From Alistipes putredinis DSM 17216 (GTDB lineage: Bacteria > Bacteroidota > Bacteroidia > Bacteroidales > Rikenellaceae): a stretch of 64,000 bases of DNA. This document shows, piece by piece, positions 16,879-25,895 of this stretch. The position numbers and the translations under genes were made by a program. Under the pieces are notes generated by a model. The model did not search any database. It saw only the letters and a list, made by a program, of their open reading frames with translations, and was not told where the DNA came from. How positions within the stretch are numbered: the first letter of the stretch is position 1; each line of letters begins with the position of its first letter. Where the stretch lies: contig NZ_DS499580.1 in assembly GCF_000154465.1 (NCBI RefSeq), forward strand, positions 310,001 to 374,000. The letters run 5' to 3'.

Positions 16879-17076
16879 GCTTCAGATTTCGATCGGTATG
16901 CGGATTGGCATAAATTCGTCGAGAATCTGATTTCTTCCGATGGAGGGGGACTCCTTGCCGTATATGTCGGTGATGAAGAATTTTCAACGACATGTACTCC
17001 GGGTACGGAATACGTGATTTATGGATTTGCGTATGATGATCTGGAGGTTCGGTCGGATATATCGTTTTTCCGTGCT
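16879..17076 (+). pseudogene. remnant of a Bacteroidales lipoprotein domain
   Basis: An open plus-strand segment without a start encodes DFDRYADWHKFVENL and then TPGTEYVIYGFAYDDLEVRS followed by DISFF. The second part closely resembles PNSKYYIYAFAVDDEALRCS and PNTEYLVYAYGVDP in the poly-G lipoprotein at 41587-42719. It looks like a surviving piece of a paralogue. Its last ~58 bp overlap the 3' end of trmB on the other strand. No signal peptide or promoter is attached. Confidence 0.6.
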
Positions 17077-17807
17077 TCTTCGTTGTCCTTCTCGTCCGTG
17101 TCGTCGCCTTCCCAGTCGAACGGCGGGAAATCGCGTCGTTCACCCAGCGAGAAGCGGGTGTAGGTGATCGGCAGCTTCCGTTCGAGGAACATCTGTTCGT
17201 AGGCGGTCTTGACCGAGAGTATTTCGTCCGCGAACCCCGAGCCGTAGATGTCGTTGTTGGCCACGTCGCAGGGCAGACCGAACCGTTCGATCACGGCTTG
17301 CGTGTAGGCGTAGAGGTGTTGCGAGTCGGTCTTGAGGTTGATTCGTCCGCCGGGAACCTGCATCTGTGCGTACTGGCCCAGGAAGAGGGGTGAGGTGAGC
17401 CGTTTCTTGGCCCGGCGCGATTTGAGCTGCGGATCGGGGAAGGTGATCCAGATCTCATCGACCTCTCCTTCGGCGAAGAAGGAGGCGATCATTTCGATGC
17501 GGGTACGCAGAAAACCGACGTTGCGCATTTGCCGTTCCGTGGCGGTTTTGGCTCCGCGCCACATGCGGGCACCCTTGATGTCGATACCGATGAAGTTGCG
17601 GTTGGGGTCGCGCTCCGCGAGTGCGACGGTGTATTCGCCCTTGCCGCAGCCCAGTTCGAGTACGATCGGACGGTCGTTATGGAAAAAGTCGCTGTGCCAA
17701 TGTCCTTTGAGCGGATGGTCGCGGCGGAAGGCCTCCTCGAAGGCGGGTTGTACGAAACATTCGAACGTGAGGTTCTCCGCAAAGCGTCTGAGTTTGTCTT
17801 TGCCCAT
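17019..17807 (-). CDS. trmB: tRNA (guanine-N7-)-methyltransferase
   Basis: A 262-residue SAM-dependent enzyme making m7G46 in tRNA. The SAM site VLELGCGKGEYTVALAERDP and WITFPDPQLKSRRAKKRL are family signatures. It is the last gene of ricT-gldH-trmB, 6 bp after gldH. The last ~20 residues (ARKNDISDRTSRSSYANP) are encoded opposite the lipoprotein remnant. They have no family counterpart that I recognise, so the original 3' end was probably replaced. Confidence 0.95.
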   Translation of the reverse strand: MGKDKLRRFAENLTFECFVQPAFEEAFRRDHPLKGHWHSDFFHNDRPIVLELGCGKGEYTVALAERDPNRNFIGIDIKGARMWRGAKTATERQMRNVGFLRTRIEMIASFFAEGEVDEIWITFPDPQLKSRRAKKRLTSPLFLGQYAQMQVPGGRINLKTDSQHLYAYTQAVIERFGLPCDVANNDIYGSGFADEILSVKTAYEQMFLERKLPITYTRFSLGERRDFPPFDWEGDDTDEKDNEEARKNDISDRTSRSSYANP

Positions 17808-17813
17808 CTGTTT

Positions 17814-18242
17814 TTATTCGCTTTTTTGCTGGTTGATGCCGATGGCTTCCACGCCCCGGACCGGCATCGCCGGGGTGAAAGCCATCCTGTAAATGCCGCT
17901 GTCGGGAAAAATTACGTGCCGACGATAGGGAACCGACGCTTCCTCCGCGAGGGCTGCCGGGTGCCTGCGGGGAGGAAGGCCCAGCGTGTAGGATTCCTCG
18001 AAAACCAGGGAGTCGGGCGAAATGGTCCGTATCGTCAGCCGCAGCGTGTCGTCCCGAAAGGAGTCGTTGTAACGCACGACGATGTATAGGTCGCGCGGGG
18101 TCACGGTATCCGCGTTCGGAATTTCGATTTCGGCACTTTCGCTCCACGTGCCGCCCCCGGTATCGGTTACGACCGTCTGATGCGGCGAAAGGCAGCTCGT
18201 AACGAGCATTCCGGCGATCGCTATGATACTCCGCAGGTACAT
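17814..18242 (-). CDS. gldH: GldH-like gliding-motility lipoprotein
   Basis: A 142-residue lipoprotein with a signal peptide ending in the lipobox VTSC (Cys17). A beta-rich segment (DLYIVVRYNDSFRDDTLRLT) and the C-terminal IYRMAFTPAMPVRGVEAIGI are typical of the GldH family. It sits between the PSP1-domain gene ricT and trmB; the gldH/PSP1 pairing is common in Bacteroidetes. Other gliding or type IX secretion genes are not in the window, and GldH is kept by many non-gliding members. Confidence 0.75.
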   Translation of the reverse strand: MYLRSIIAIAGMLVTSCLSPHQTVVTDTGGGTWSESAEIEIPNADTVTPRDLYIVVRYNDSFRDDTLRLTIRTISPDSLVFEESYTLGLPPRRHPAALAEEASVPYRRHVIFPDSGIYRMAFTPAMPVRGVEAIGINQQKSE

Positions 18243-18251
18243 TACGAGTCG

Positions 18252-19982
18252 TTATTGCTCTTTTTTCGGCGGTTCGGGTTGTGCTGTCTCTCCGTTTCCG
18301 CCTTCCCGACGGTTGCCTTCCCGACGGTTGCGTCCTCCGCGTCCCCGAGGACGGCGGCGGGCACCGTTCTGTCCCTCTTCGCCCGGAGATTGGGAGTGTG
18401 TCGGAGTCGGATCGGTTTCGGAGCCGTTTTGTCCCGGACGGTTTTCGGAACGAGAACGCTCCGAACGACGTTCCCCGCGCTGTTCGCTGCGAGAGCCCTG
18501 ACCGTTGCCGCGTTCACCGTTCTGTTCGCCGGAGGTGTTCCCGCGTTCGGTGCGCTGTTCGTTTTTCTGGGTGCTCTGTCCGTTGCGCGACCCGTTCCGG
18601 TCGCTGTTGCGTGGGTTGCGCGGTTCGCCCTGACCGTTATTCCTTTCTCCGCGCGATTCGCGGCTTTCGCCTTGTCCGTTTCGATTATTCCGTTCACGGC
18701 GGTCGCGTTTTTCGCGGCGTTCACTCCGGTTGGCAGCGGGTTCCTGTTTTTCGTCCTTGCGGGATTCCGAAACGGCGGCCGCTTCTGCGGCGCTTCCGCT
18801 GCGGGCACCGTTGTTCCGGTTCTCGCGTTCCTCTGCCCGGTCGCTGCGGCGTCGGTTGCGGCCCTTGCGTTTGGAGCCGTTGCCGTCGAAGCGTGTGATG
18901 CTGTCCTCCTCCGAGCGATAGGTCGGTTCTTCGAACTTCTCCCGTTGTGGTTGCTCCGCCGACAGCTGATCGACCTTCTTGCCGGCGCGGTTCAGCGCTA
19001 TGATCTCCTTGACGCGGGCGACGGGAAGCGTCACCACGTTGGTCATCGTATCCTTGCTGCTGCTGAAGGACATGGTACCGGCCAGGATGTCGGTTTTGAC
19101 CAGGTAATATTCGCCGTCGAGAGCCTGGAGCGGTTCCCGCAGACGGGGGAACTCCTTGCGGGCGTCCACGTAGGTGTCGTATTCGTAGGCGAGGCAGCAC
19201 TTGAGTTTCGAGCACTGTCCGGCCAGTTTTTGGGGGTTGAGGGAGATCTCCTGCATACGGGCCGAGTTGGTCGTCACACTCGAGAAATTCGAGATCCACG
19301 ATGCGCAACACAGTTCGCGGCCGCAGGCTCCGATGCCGCCGATGCGTCCCGCTTCCTGGCGGGCGCCGATCTGTTTCATTTCGATGCGGATGTGAAACCG
19401 TTCGGCGAAGACCTTGATTAGCTCGCGGAAATCCACGCGCTCGTCGGCGATGTAGTAGAAGATCGCCTTGATCTTGTCGCCTTGGTACTCCACGTCGCCG
19501 ATTTTCATATTGAGTCCCATTTCGGCGGCGATCTGGCGTGCGGTGATCATCGTTTCGTGCTCCAGAGCGATGGCCTCCTGCCAGCGTTCGATGTCGTAGG
19601 GTTTGGCCTTGCGGTAAATCTTCTTGAATTCGCCGTTGTAGGGGTTGAAACCCACGCGGCGCATTTGGCGGGCTACCATGTCGCCCGTCAGGGAGACGAT
19701 GCCGATGTCGTGTCCCGGCGAAGCTTCCACAGCGACGATGTCGCCCCGTTCCAGCGGCAGATTATTGACGTTTTGGTAGTAGGAGCGCCGGGTGTTCTTG
19801 AAGCGCACTTCGAAAATATCGGTCGGCGTGTGTTGCGGGTATTGCTCCAGCCAGGCTGTTTCGTGCAGTTTGTAGCAACCCTCGCAAGGCTTGGCTGCGA
19901 CCCCTTCGGGGGCGTAGTAGAACGTGCAGCCGCGACCGATTTCGGGCTTGGGCGCTTTCGTATATGGTTTGGTGTTATCCAT
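18252..19982 (-). CDS. ricT: RicT/PSP1-domain protein with a long Arg/Asn-rich tail
   Basis: The PSP1 domain spans roughly residues 30-300, with the cysteine sets expected of RicT: KPCEGCYK, CGRELCCASW and CSKLKCCLAYE. These resemble the Fe-S ligands of the B. subtilis RicAFT complex that acts on RNase Y. From about 350 to the end (576) the protein is low-complexity, rich in Arg, Asn, Glu and Gly with RG-like repeats, suggesting disordered RNA binding. The start at MDNTKPYTK is preferred: a near-match -7 box (TATCTTTA) lies just upstream and would leave almost no leader for the Met 3 codons earlier. Confidence 0.88.
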   Translation of the reverse strand: MDNTKPYTKAPKPEIGRGCTFYYAPEGVAAKPCEGCYKLHETAWLEQYPQHTPTDIFEVRFKNTRRSYYQNVNNLPLERGDIVAVEASPGHDIGIVSLTGDMVARQMRRVGFNPYNGEFKKIYRKAKPYDIERWQEAIALEHETMITARQIAAEMGLNMKIGDVEYQGDKIKAIFYYIADERVDFRELIKVFAERFHIRIEMKQIGARQEAGRIGGIGACGRELCCASWISNFSSVTTNSARMQEISLNPQKLAGQCSKLKCCLAYEYDTYVDARKEFPRLREPLQALDGEYYLVKTDILAGTMSFSSSKDTMTNVVTLPVARVKEIIALNRAGKKVDQLSAEQPQREKFEEPTYRSEEDSITRFDGNGSKRKGRNRRRSDRAEERENRNNGARSGSAAEAAAVSESRKDEKQEPAANRSERREKRDRRERNNRNGQGESRESRGERNNGQGEPRNPRNSDRNGSRNGQSTQKNEQRTERGNTSGEQNGERGNGQGSRSEQRGERRSERSRSENRPGQNGSETDPTPTHSQSPGEEGQNGARRRPRGRGGRNRREGNRREGGNGETAQPEPPKKEQ

Positions 19983-20105
19983 TGGAGTCATAAATTTCGG
20001 TAAAGATAGTGAAATCCGGGAGCAATGCCAAATTTATTCGGCTGAGACTCCGGCATATTCCCGCCGGGCGGATGTGCGTCGCTGCCGGGAAGCGGAGATC
20101 CCGGA

Positions 20106-21467
20106 TTATCGGATGCCGGCCTTCCAGCGCCGGATATCGCGGCGGTAGCGGACGATCAGCAGTACGGCGGCCGTCGTAAGACCGACGGTGAAGCCCAGAA
20201 TCAGCCCCTGTGCGCCCATTCCCAATGTAAAGCCCAACAGGTAACCCACCGGCAGGTTGAAGACGATGTACGAGAGGAAAGCGATCGGCATGATGATCTT
20301 CACGTCCTGAATACCCCGCAGAATGCCTACCGAAACGTTCTGGATGCCGTCCGCCAACTGGTAAACGGCGATCAGCAGGATCAGCTTCGAGGCCAGGTCG
20401 ATCACTTCGGCGTTGGTGGTGAAGAAAGTCGGGATGACGTTGCAGAGCGAGATGAACGTGATGGCGGCGAAGAGGTTCCAGGCGATGACCAGGTGGTAGG
20501 AGGCCTTTGCCGCCAGAGTCAGCTCCTTCAAGCTGCGGGCGCCGTAGCAGTGGGAGATGCGGATGGTCGTGGCGGCACCGATCGAAGTCACGATCATGAA
20601 GGCGCAGTTGCCCAAGGTCATGGCGATCTGGTTGGCGCTGATGGCCGTTTTGCTCAGCCAGCCCATCATGATACTGGTGCCGACGAAGGCCGAGGCTTCG
20701 AGAAACATCTGCAGGGAGATCGGAAGGCCCATACGCAGCAATGTGCGGATCGTTTTGACCGAATAGTTGCGGGGCGAGAATCCCTGAAGATAGGCGCGGT
20801 ATTTCTGTTTTTTGTAGAAATAGCCGATAATCATGATCGGCATGGCGATGCGCGATCCGAGGGTGCCGAGCCCCGCACCTGTGGCGCCCAGTTCTTCGAA
20901 TCCGAGGTGGCCGTAGATGAAAATCCAGTTCAAGCCGACGTTCATCAGGTTGCAGAGAATCACCACGACCATTTCGACCCGGGTGTTTCCGACGCCTTCG
21001 AGGAATTGCTTGAAGGTGAAGAAGAGCATGATGAACGGCATGCTGTAAGCCAGCAACTTGTAATACGGTATGGCCATATCGACCACTTCGACGGGCTGTC
21101 CCATGTGGTACATCAAAGGGATGACGGCCAGTTGGAGCCCGCAGACCAGAAATCCCAACAGAGTATAGAACATCAGGCCGTTTTGCAGGTATTGCGACGA
21201 TTTGCAACGGTCGCCCTGGGCGTAGAGTTCGCCGATCAGGGGCGTGAGGCCCAGTGCGATGCCGACGCCGGCGATGAAGAGGATGAAGAAGACCGAGCCG
21301 CCGAACGAAGTGGCGGCCAGCGGCGTGGGGTCGTCGCCTCCGTAACGGCCGACCATGACGTTGTCGGCGACCTGTACGAGGATCTGCCCCAACTGGGTCA
21401 TCACGACGGGCAGGGCCAGTTTCAGATTGGCTTTGTATTGTCGTTTGTAGGTTGAAAAACGGTACAT
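20106..21467 (-). CDS. MATE-family multidrug/metabolite exporter
   Basis: A 453-residue, 12-helix MATE (NorM-type) transporter. The first half has LPVVMTQLGQILVQVADNVMVGRYGG and the second half repeats the fold (LPISLQMFLEASAFVGTSIMMGWLS). It would export cationic compounds using an H+ or Na+ gradient. It stands alone, with a -7 box just upstream (21488-21495). Its substrate cannot be read from sequence. A second, only distantly similar MATE gene is at 44683. Confidence 0.94.
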   Translation of the reverse strand: MYRFSTYKRQYKANLKLALPVVMTQLGQILVQVADNVMVGRYGGDDPTPLAATSFGGSVFFILFIAGVGIALGLTPLIGELYAQGDRCKSSQYLQNGLMFYTLLGFLVCGLQLAVIPLMYHMGQPVEVVDMAIPYYKLLAYSMPFIMLFFTFKQFLEGVGNTRVEMVVVILCNLMNVGLNWIFIYGHLGFEELGATGAGLGTLGSRIAMPIMIIGYFYKKQKYRAYLQGFSPRNYSVKTIRTLLRMGLPISLQMFLEASAFVGTSIMMGWLSKTAISANQIAMTLGNCAFMIVTSIGAATTIRISHCYGARSLKELTLAAKASYHLVIAWNLFAAITFISLCNVIPTFFTTNAEVIDLASKLILLIAVYQLADGIQNVSVGILRGIQDVKIIMPIAFLSYIVFNLPVGYLLGFTLGMGAQGLILGFTVGLTTAAVLLIVRYRRDIRRWKAGIR

Positions 21468-21487
21468 ATATTTCTTGAATCAGACGA

Positions 21488-21495
21488 CAAAGGTA
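21488..21495 (-). promoter_or_regulatory. -7 box of the MATE gene
   Basis: TACCTTTG on the minus strand is a perfect TAnnTTTG, about 21 nt before the start codon. No clear -33 box is seen. Confidence 0.55.
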
Positions 21496-21750
21496 CGAAA
21501 ATAATCGATTATCCCTCTTTCGCATCCGTTTCGAAGGGGGAACGGAGTCTGATGTCCGGACCTTTCGACCGGGTGTCGGGGCCGATTTTGCAGGCAGATG
21601 TCGAAAGCATGCGGGACGGACATATATGGAGCTGTTCCCGGTTTCGATGCAAATGCCTCGTTGCCGGGAGGACTGTTCGGGGTTATTCCGTATGTCGGGC
21701 CGGGGTTGTTGTCGGTTCTGGAAAACCGCTTAGTCGAAGGAGTGGGTGAG
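21496..21750. other. gene-free interval
   Basis: I see no supported gene here. Short open frames on both strands have no recognisable content. Confidence 0.5.
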
Positions 21751-21757
21751 GCGTGAA

Positions 21758-21789
21758 AATCCCGGCCGATACTTGCTTCGGCCGGGATT
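21758..21789 (-). terminator. terminator of the Clp ATPase gene
   Basis: A 12-bp stem (aatcccggccga with tcggccgggatt) and an 8-nt loop lie 33 bp after the stop codon. The hairpin is followed by TTTTC on the minus strand. Confidence 0.8.
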
Positions 21790-21821
21790 CGAAAACCGTC
21801 CGCCACTGGTTCTGATTTATG

Positions 21822-24281
21822 TTAGGCGACCCGGAGAATCACCTCCTTTTCGCCGTCGGGTTCCACGATCACCCGCTCCCCGCTGTGCAGTTTGCCGTCG
21901 ATAATCAGTCCCGAGAGAGGTTCCTCGATGCGTTCGAGCAGCGTGCGGCGCAGGGCGCGGACGCCGTATTTGCGCTGGTAGCCGATGGCGGCAAGGGTCC
22001 GCTTCGCCTCGTCGGTGATTTCGACCTTGTAGCCGAGTCGGTCGGTACGGGAGAGCAGCCCCTTGAGTTCCAGGTCGATGATCCGCTCCACGTCCGAGAG
22101 GTCGAGCGTGCGGAAGATGACGATGTCGTCGATGCGGTTCAGGAACTCCGGTGCGAAGGTTTCTTCCAGCGCCCGGCGGTATTCCGACTGCGGGGCTTTC
22201 TGCTGGGTGTCCGATTTCGAACAGGTGCTGTACCCGACCTGCGTGGAGCGTATTGCCGCGGCCCGCGATCCGACGTTGGAGGTGAGAATGATTACCGTAT
22301 TTCGGAAATCGACCTTGCGCCCCGAACCGTCGGTGAGGTGTCCCTCGTCGAAGATCTGCAACAGGGTGTTGAAGACTTCGGGGTGGGCTTTCTCGATTTC
22401 GTCGAACAGGACGACCGAATAGGGATGGCGGCGTACCGCTTCGGTGAGCTGTCCGCCTTCGCCGTAGCCGACATATCCCGGCGGGGAGCCGATCAACCGT
22501 GCGACGTTGTGTTTTTCGCTGTATTCGCTCATGTCGATACGGATGAGTCCCTTGTTCTCGTCGAAGAGCCATTTGGAGAGCTCTTTCGCCAGCAGGGTTT
22601 TGCCCACGCCCGTCGGTCCGACGAACATGAAGACGCCGATCGGACGCCCTTCGTCCTTGAGTCCCGCCCGGGAGCGTTGGATCGACCGCGAAATCTTTTC
22701 GACGGCTTCGCATTGGCCGATGACGCGGGCCGAAAGATAGTCCGCAAGGCCGCGCAGACGTTCGCTTTCGCTGCCCGAGAGCCGTTCGGCTGGGATTCCC
22801 GTCATGGAGGTAATAACCTGCTCGATATGCTCGGCCCGGATTTCGGGCGGGCCGGGATCGGACGGAAGAGTCCATACGGCGCCACCGACAGTCGTCGTGT
22901 CCGCTGCCGCCGTTTTGCGGGAGCGGTTTTTGGGCGTTTTGGCTCCTGCTGCGGCGCCGACCGGTTCGCGGGATGCGGTTTTTCGGGACGGTTTTTCGGT
23001 TTTGCCTTTGTCCTGCAGGTGAATACGTGCCCCGGCTTCGTCCAGCACGTCGATCGCCTTGTCCGGAAAGTTGCGGTCGGTAATGTAGCGCCCGGTCAGG
23101 GCGACGCAGGCCCGCAATGCTTCGTCCGAGTAGCGCACTCCGTGGTGCCGTTCGTAATGGGGTGCGATGTTGTGCAGGATTTGCAGGGTTTCCTCTTCCG
23201 AAGCGGGTTCGACGAGGATTTTCTGAAAGCGGCGTTCCAGCGCGGGATCGCTCTCGATATCTTCGCGATATTCGTCCAGCGTCGTGGCTCCGATGACCTG
23301 CAATTCGCCCCGCGCCAGGGCGGGTTTGAGAATGTTGGCCGTGTCGAGGCTTCCCTGGGTCGAACCTGCGCCCGCGATGGTGTGTATTTCGTCGATGAAG
23401 AGGATCGAGTCCTGCTTCCTGCGCAATTCTTCGAGAAGTCGCTGCATCCGTTCTTCGAACTCACCTCTGTATTTGGTCCCGGCCAGGAGCGACGATACGT
23501 CGAGCGAATAGAGCCGTTTGCCGCGGATGGTGGCGGGAACTTCGTCCGCTGCCATCCGCAGGGCCAGCCCTTCGACGATGGCGCTCTTGCCCACGCCGGC
23601 TTCGCCGATCAGGATCGGGTTGTTCTTCTTGCGGCGCGAGAGGATCTGCACGATGCGTTCCATCTCCCGCTCGCGTCCTACGACGGGATCGATGCGGCCT
23701 CTGCGAGCTTCGTACGTAAGGTCGGTGCCGAATTTGTCCAACAAGGCAGGTTCCGCAGGAGGAGTGTCCCGGACAGGTTCGCGCAGGCCGATGAACCGTA
23801 GTTCGGGTGTCGGCCGAAAATTGGTATCCGGAGGCGTCGTTTGATCGGCCTCCAGGGTCATCTTTTGCAGTTCGGTCGCTATCGCCTGTGCATCGAAATG
23901 GTACATGGCCAGCACCTGCGAAGTGATCGTGTGCGGGTCGCTCACGATGTGCAGCAGTGCGTGTGCCGTCGAAACATGGTGCATCGGGGCGAACAATCGT
24001 TGTAATTCTCTGGTGTATAAAGGGAAAAATTCTTCGGGATTCTGCCTCGATGAATCGGGTGCCGATACCGACCGAATCTCGCTTTCGATGCGAAGGCATA
24101 TTTGGTGAATCTCCCAGTCCTTGAGGCGGGAGGTGAGTATCTGATGCGCTAAGGACCCTTCTTCCCGCAGAATCTCAAGGGTGAGAAAATCCTTGAGTGA
24201 GTGGGTAATAGCGCGTTTCGAGGTTTCGAATGCCGTACGGGCGATGATGGCCTCGAGCGTTTTTGAGATTTTAGCTTGCAT
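21822..24281 (-). CDS. ClpA/ClpC-type AAA+ unfoldase
   Basis: An 819-residue Hsp100 protein with two AAA+ modules. D1 has Walker A GEAGVGKSAIVEG and Walker B ILFIDEIHT; D2 has GPTGVGKTLLAKE and VVLFDEIEKAHPE. The N-terminal ~150 residues are a divergent Clp-N-like helical domain. Between D1 and D2 there is no UVR or ClpB-type coiled coil, but a low-complexity Lys/Arg/Ala segment (KTEKPSRKTASREPVG onward). This favours ClpA/ClpC type over ClpB. The partner is presumably ClpP, encoded elsewhere. The gene is monocistronic with its own terminator. Confidence 0.92.
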   Translation of the reverse strand: MQAKISKTLEAIIARTAFETSKRAITHSLKDFLTLEILREEGSLAHQILTSRLKDWEIHQICLRIESEIRSVSAPDSSRQNPEEFFPLYTRELQRLFAPMHHVSTAHALLHIVSDPHTITSQVLAMYHFDAQAIATELQKMTLEADQTTPPDTNFRPTPELRFIGLREPVRDTPPAEPALLDKFGTDLTYEARRGRIDPVVGREREMERIVQILSRRKKNNPILIGEAGVGKSAIVEGLALRMAADEVPATIRGKRLYSLDVSSLLAGTKYRGEFEERMQRLLEELRRKQDSILFIDEIHTIAGAGSTQGSLDTANILKPALARGELQVIGATTLDEYREDIESDPALERRFQKILVEPASEEETLQILHNIAPHYERHHGVRYSDEALRACVALTGRYITDRNFPDKAIDVLDEAGARIHLQDKGKTEKPSRKTASREPVGAAAGAKTPKNRSRKTAAADTTTVGGAVWTLPSDPGPPEIRAEHIEQVITSMTGIPAERLSGSESERLRGLADYLSARVIGQCEAVEKISRSIQRSRAGLKDEGRPIGVFMFVGPTGVGKTLLAKELSKWLFDENKGLIRIDMSEYSEKHNVARLIGSPPGYVGYGEGGQLTEAVRRHPYSVVLFDEIEKAHPEVFNTLLQIFDEGHLTDGSGRKVDFRNTVIILTSNVGSRAAAIRSTQVGYSTCSKSDTQQKAPQSEYRRALEETFAPEFLNRIDDIVIFRTLDLSDVERIIDLELKGLLSRTDRLGYKVEITDEAKRTLAAIGYQRKYGVRALRRTLLERIEEPLSGLIIDGKLHSGERVIVEPDGEKEVILRVA

Positions 24282-24454
24282 CTTGGATTCCTTTTTTAGT
24301 TTTCCGTGTTCGGAAAAGCGAACGCGGTCGCTCTCTCCTCGCTTGTCGAAAATGTACGTTTTGTCCTGTTGAAATTACAGACTTATAACGAAGAAATCCC
24401 AGGTAATATTATGTTAAATAAAAATATTGCATATTGAACGATTTCGTCCCTTTA

Positions 24455-24955
24455 TCAAGCGCCGGGACGAGGCCATTCGCCGATTTCCATGTCGCGGATG
24501 TCGGTGCCGTCGATGGTGAAGCGCAGGGCGCTGCGCACCTTGTGGAAACCGTAGCAGCCGGCAGCGCCGGGGTTGAGGTGAAGCAGGTCGTAAACGGGGT
24601 CGTAGATGACCTTGAGAATGTGGGAGTGCCCCGCGATGAAGATTTTCGGGCGCAGCGATTGGATCCGCGCTACGGCCTGCGGGGTGTAGTGGCGGGGATA
24701 GCCGCCGATGTGGGTCATCAGGACGCTCACCCCTTCGCACTCGAAGGAGAGAAATTCGCGGTAGGTGCGTCGCATGATACCTCCGTCGATATTGCCATAG
24801 ACGGCCCGCAGGGGTTTGAACGCCGCGATCTGGTCGGCGACCTCCGGAGAGCCGATGTCCCCGGCGTGCCAGATTTCGTCCACGTCCTTGAGGAATGTTT
24901 TGAGCGTTTGGTCGAACGTACCGTGGGTGTCGGATATGAGTCCTATGCGTTTCAT
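24455..24955 (-). CDS. YfcE/MJ0936-type metallophosphoesterase
   Basis: A 166-residue calcineurin-like phosphoesterase of the small YfcE family. Metal ligands are visible in GLISDTHG, WHAGDIGS, VYGNID, MTHIGG and AGHSH. These enzymes hydrolyse phosphodiesters in vitro; the cellular substrate is unknown. It stands alone between the Clp gene and a low-GC orphan, with no clear promoter or terminator. Confidence 0.92.
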   Translation of the reverse strand: MKRIGLISDTHGTFDQTLKTFLKDVDEIWHAGDIGSPEVADQIAAFKPLRAVYGNIDGGIMRRTYREFLSFECEGVSVLMTHIGGYPRHYTPQAVARIQSLRPKIFIAGHSHILKVIYDPVYDLLHLNPGAAGCYGFHKVRSALRFTIDGTDIRDMEIGEWPRPGA

Positions 24956-25131
24956 GGGAGGTCTGTGTTTGTTTTATGATACCGGTAAGTTTCGGGAACA
25001 GTTTTGCTTCGTTATGCTATGCGGTTTGTCTTCTTTCTCTCTCTCTCTTGCCGGGTAGGAGATATATCTTTTATCGTCAGACTGTTCCTCGCTGCGATTT
25101 GTTTTCTTCCGTGCTTTTAGTACGTTGGAAA

Positions 25132-25770
25132 CTAAATAGGCCCTAATTGTACAATCCAGTCTTTATTTCCACAAAAATAATCAATGAAACGAATACCATG
25201 TACTCGAGGTTGCGGTGGAAGCTGTACATCTTTGGGTGTATTTGACAGTGCCCAACACTCACGTGCATTTTTATTCCAATTTTCTAACAGAATTGCCTCC
25301 TCATAATTGTAAACATTGAGGTCTGCCCACCAATTATGAACATATAATGTATCATTATGTGACAATTTATTATCTATTTTTCCATCGATACCCGCACTCA
25401 AAAAGAGAAAAGAAACAGGACGTTTTGTACGATAGTCATAAAGAGGAAAATATTGTAATTCTTCCTTGTTTTTTGCAAGAGGATCGGTCAATAGTTGTTG
25501 TGCTCTTAAATCCTCTTCTTTCATATCTGGCCAATAGGTTTTTTGGACGAAAGCAACCGCGTCATCCATTGATTCGGGGAAATAACCGACTGTATCATAG
25601 TACACCATAGGAAGTTGTTGGTATGTTGCCGTCAATTGATTGTCTGATATTATTCGGCTCATCAACTTATCATATTTACAAGTCAAATAACATTTAAAGA
25701 CTATAAATCCCACCAACAATATAGTTAATACCAATATTATTGTGATTTTACCACTCTGTTTCATTTTCAT
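25132..25770 (-). CDS. low-GC membrane-anchored protein of unknown function
   Basis: A 212-residue protein that I do not recognise. One N-terminal hydrophobic segment (IILVLTILLVGFIVFKCYL) acts as a signal anchor, followed by an outside domain rich in Tyr, Trp and Asp. Base composition is clearly more AT-rich than the neighbours, and codon use differs accordingly, suggesting recent acquisition. It starts 125 bp after rarA, in the same direction. Confidence 0.7.
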   Translation of the reverse strand: MKMKQSGKITIILVLTILLVGFIVFKCYLTCKYDKLMSRIISDNQLTATYQQLPMVYYDTVGYFPESMDDAVAFVQKTYWPDMKEEDLRAQQLLTDPLAKNKEELQYFPLYDYRTKRPVSFLFLSAGIDGKIDNKLSHNDTLYVHNWWADLNVYNYEEAILLENWNKNARECWALSNTPKDVQLPPQPRVHGIRFIDYFCGNKDWIVQLGPI

Positions 25771-25895
25771 TCGGAATCAAAGTATTGTGTCGCTGCCGTT
25801 CGCCGGGACGAAGTACGGGATGTTGTCCGATCGTATTTCCGGGGCTGTCCGGCAGTCGGCTTCAGGAATGCCGGAAGGCGTTGTGTCTCCGGCTG

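Noticed and set aside
16808..17143. A 111-codon minus-strand open frame
   Set aside because: It overlaps trmB and is antisense to the lipoprotein remnant; it shows no start context or recognisable content.
25031..25051. CT-rich run in the gap after the phosphoesterase gene
   Set aside because: Short and intergenic, with no gene or promoter spacing that it could switch.
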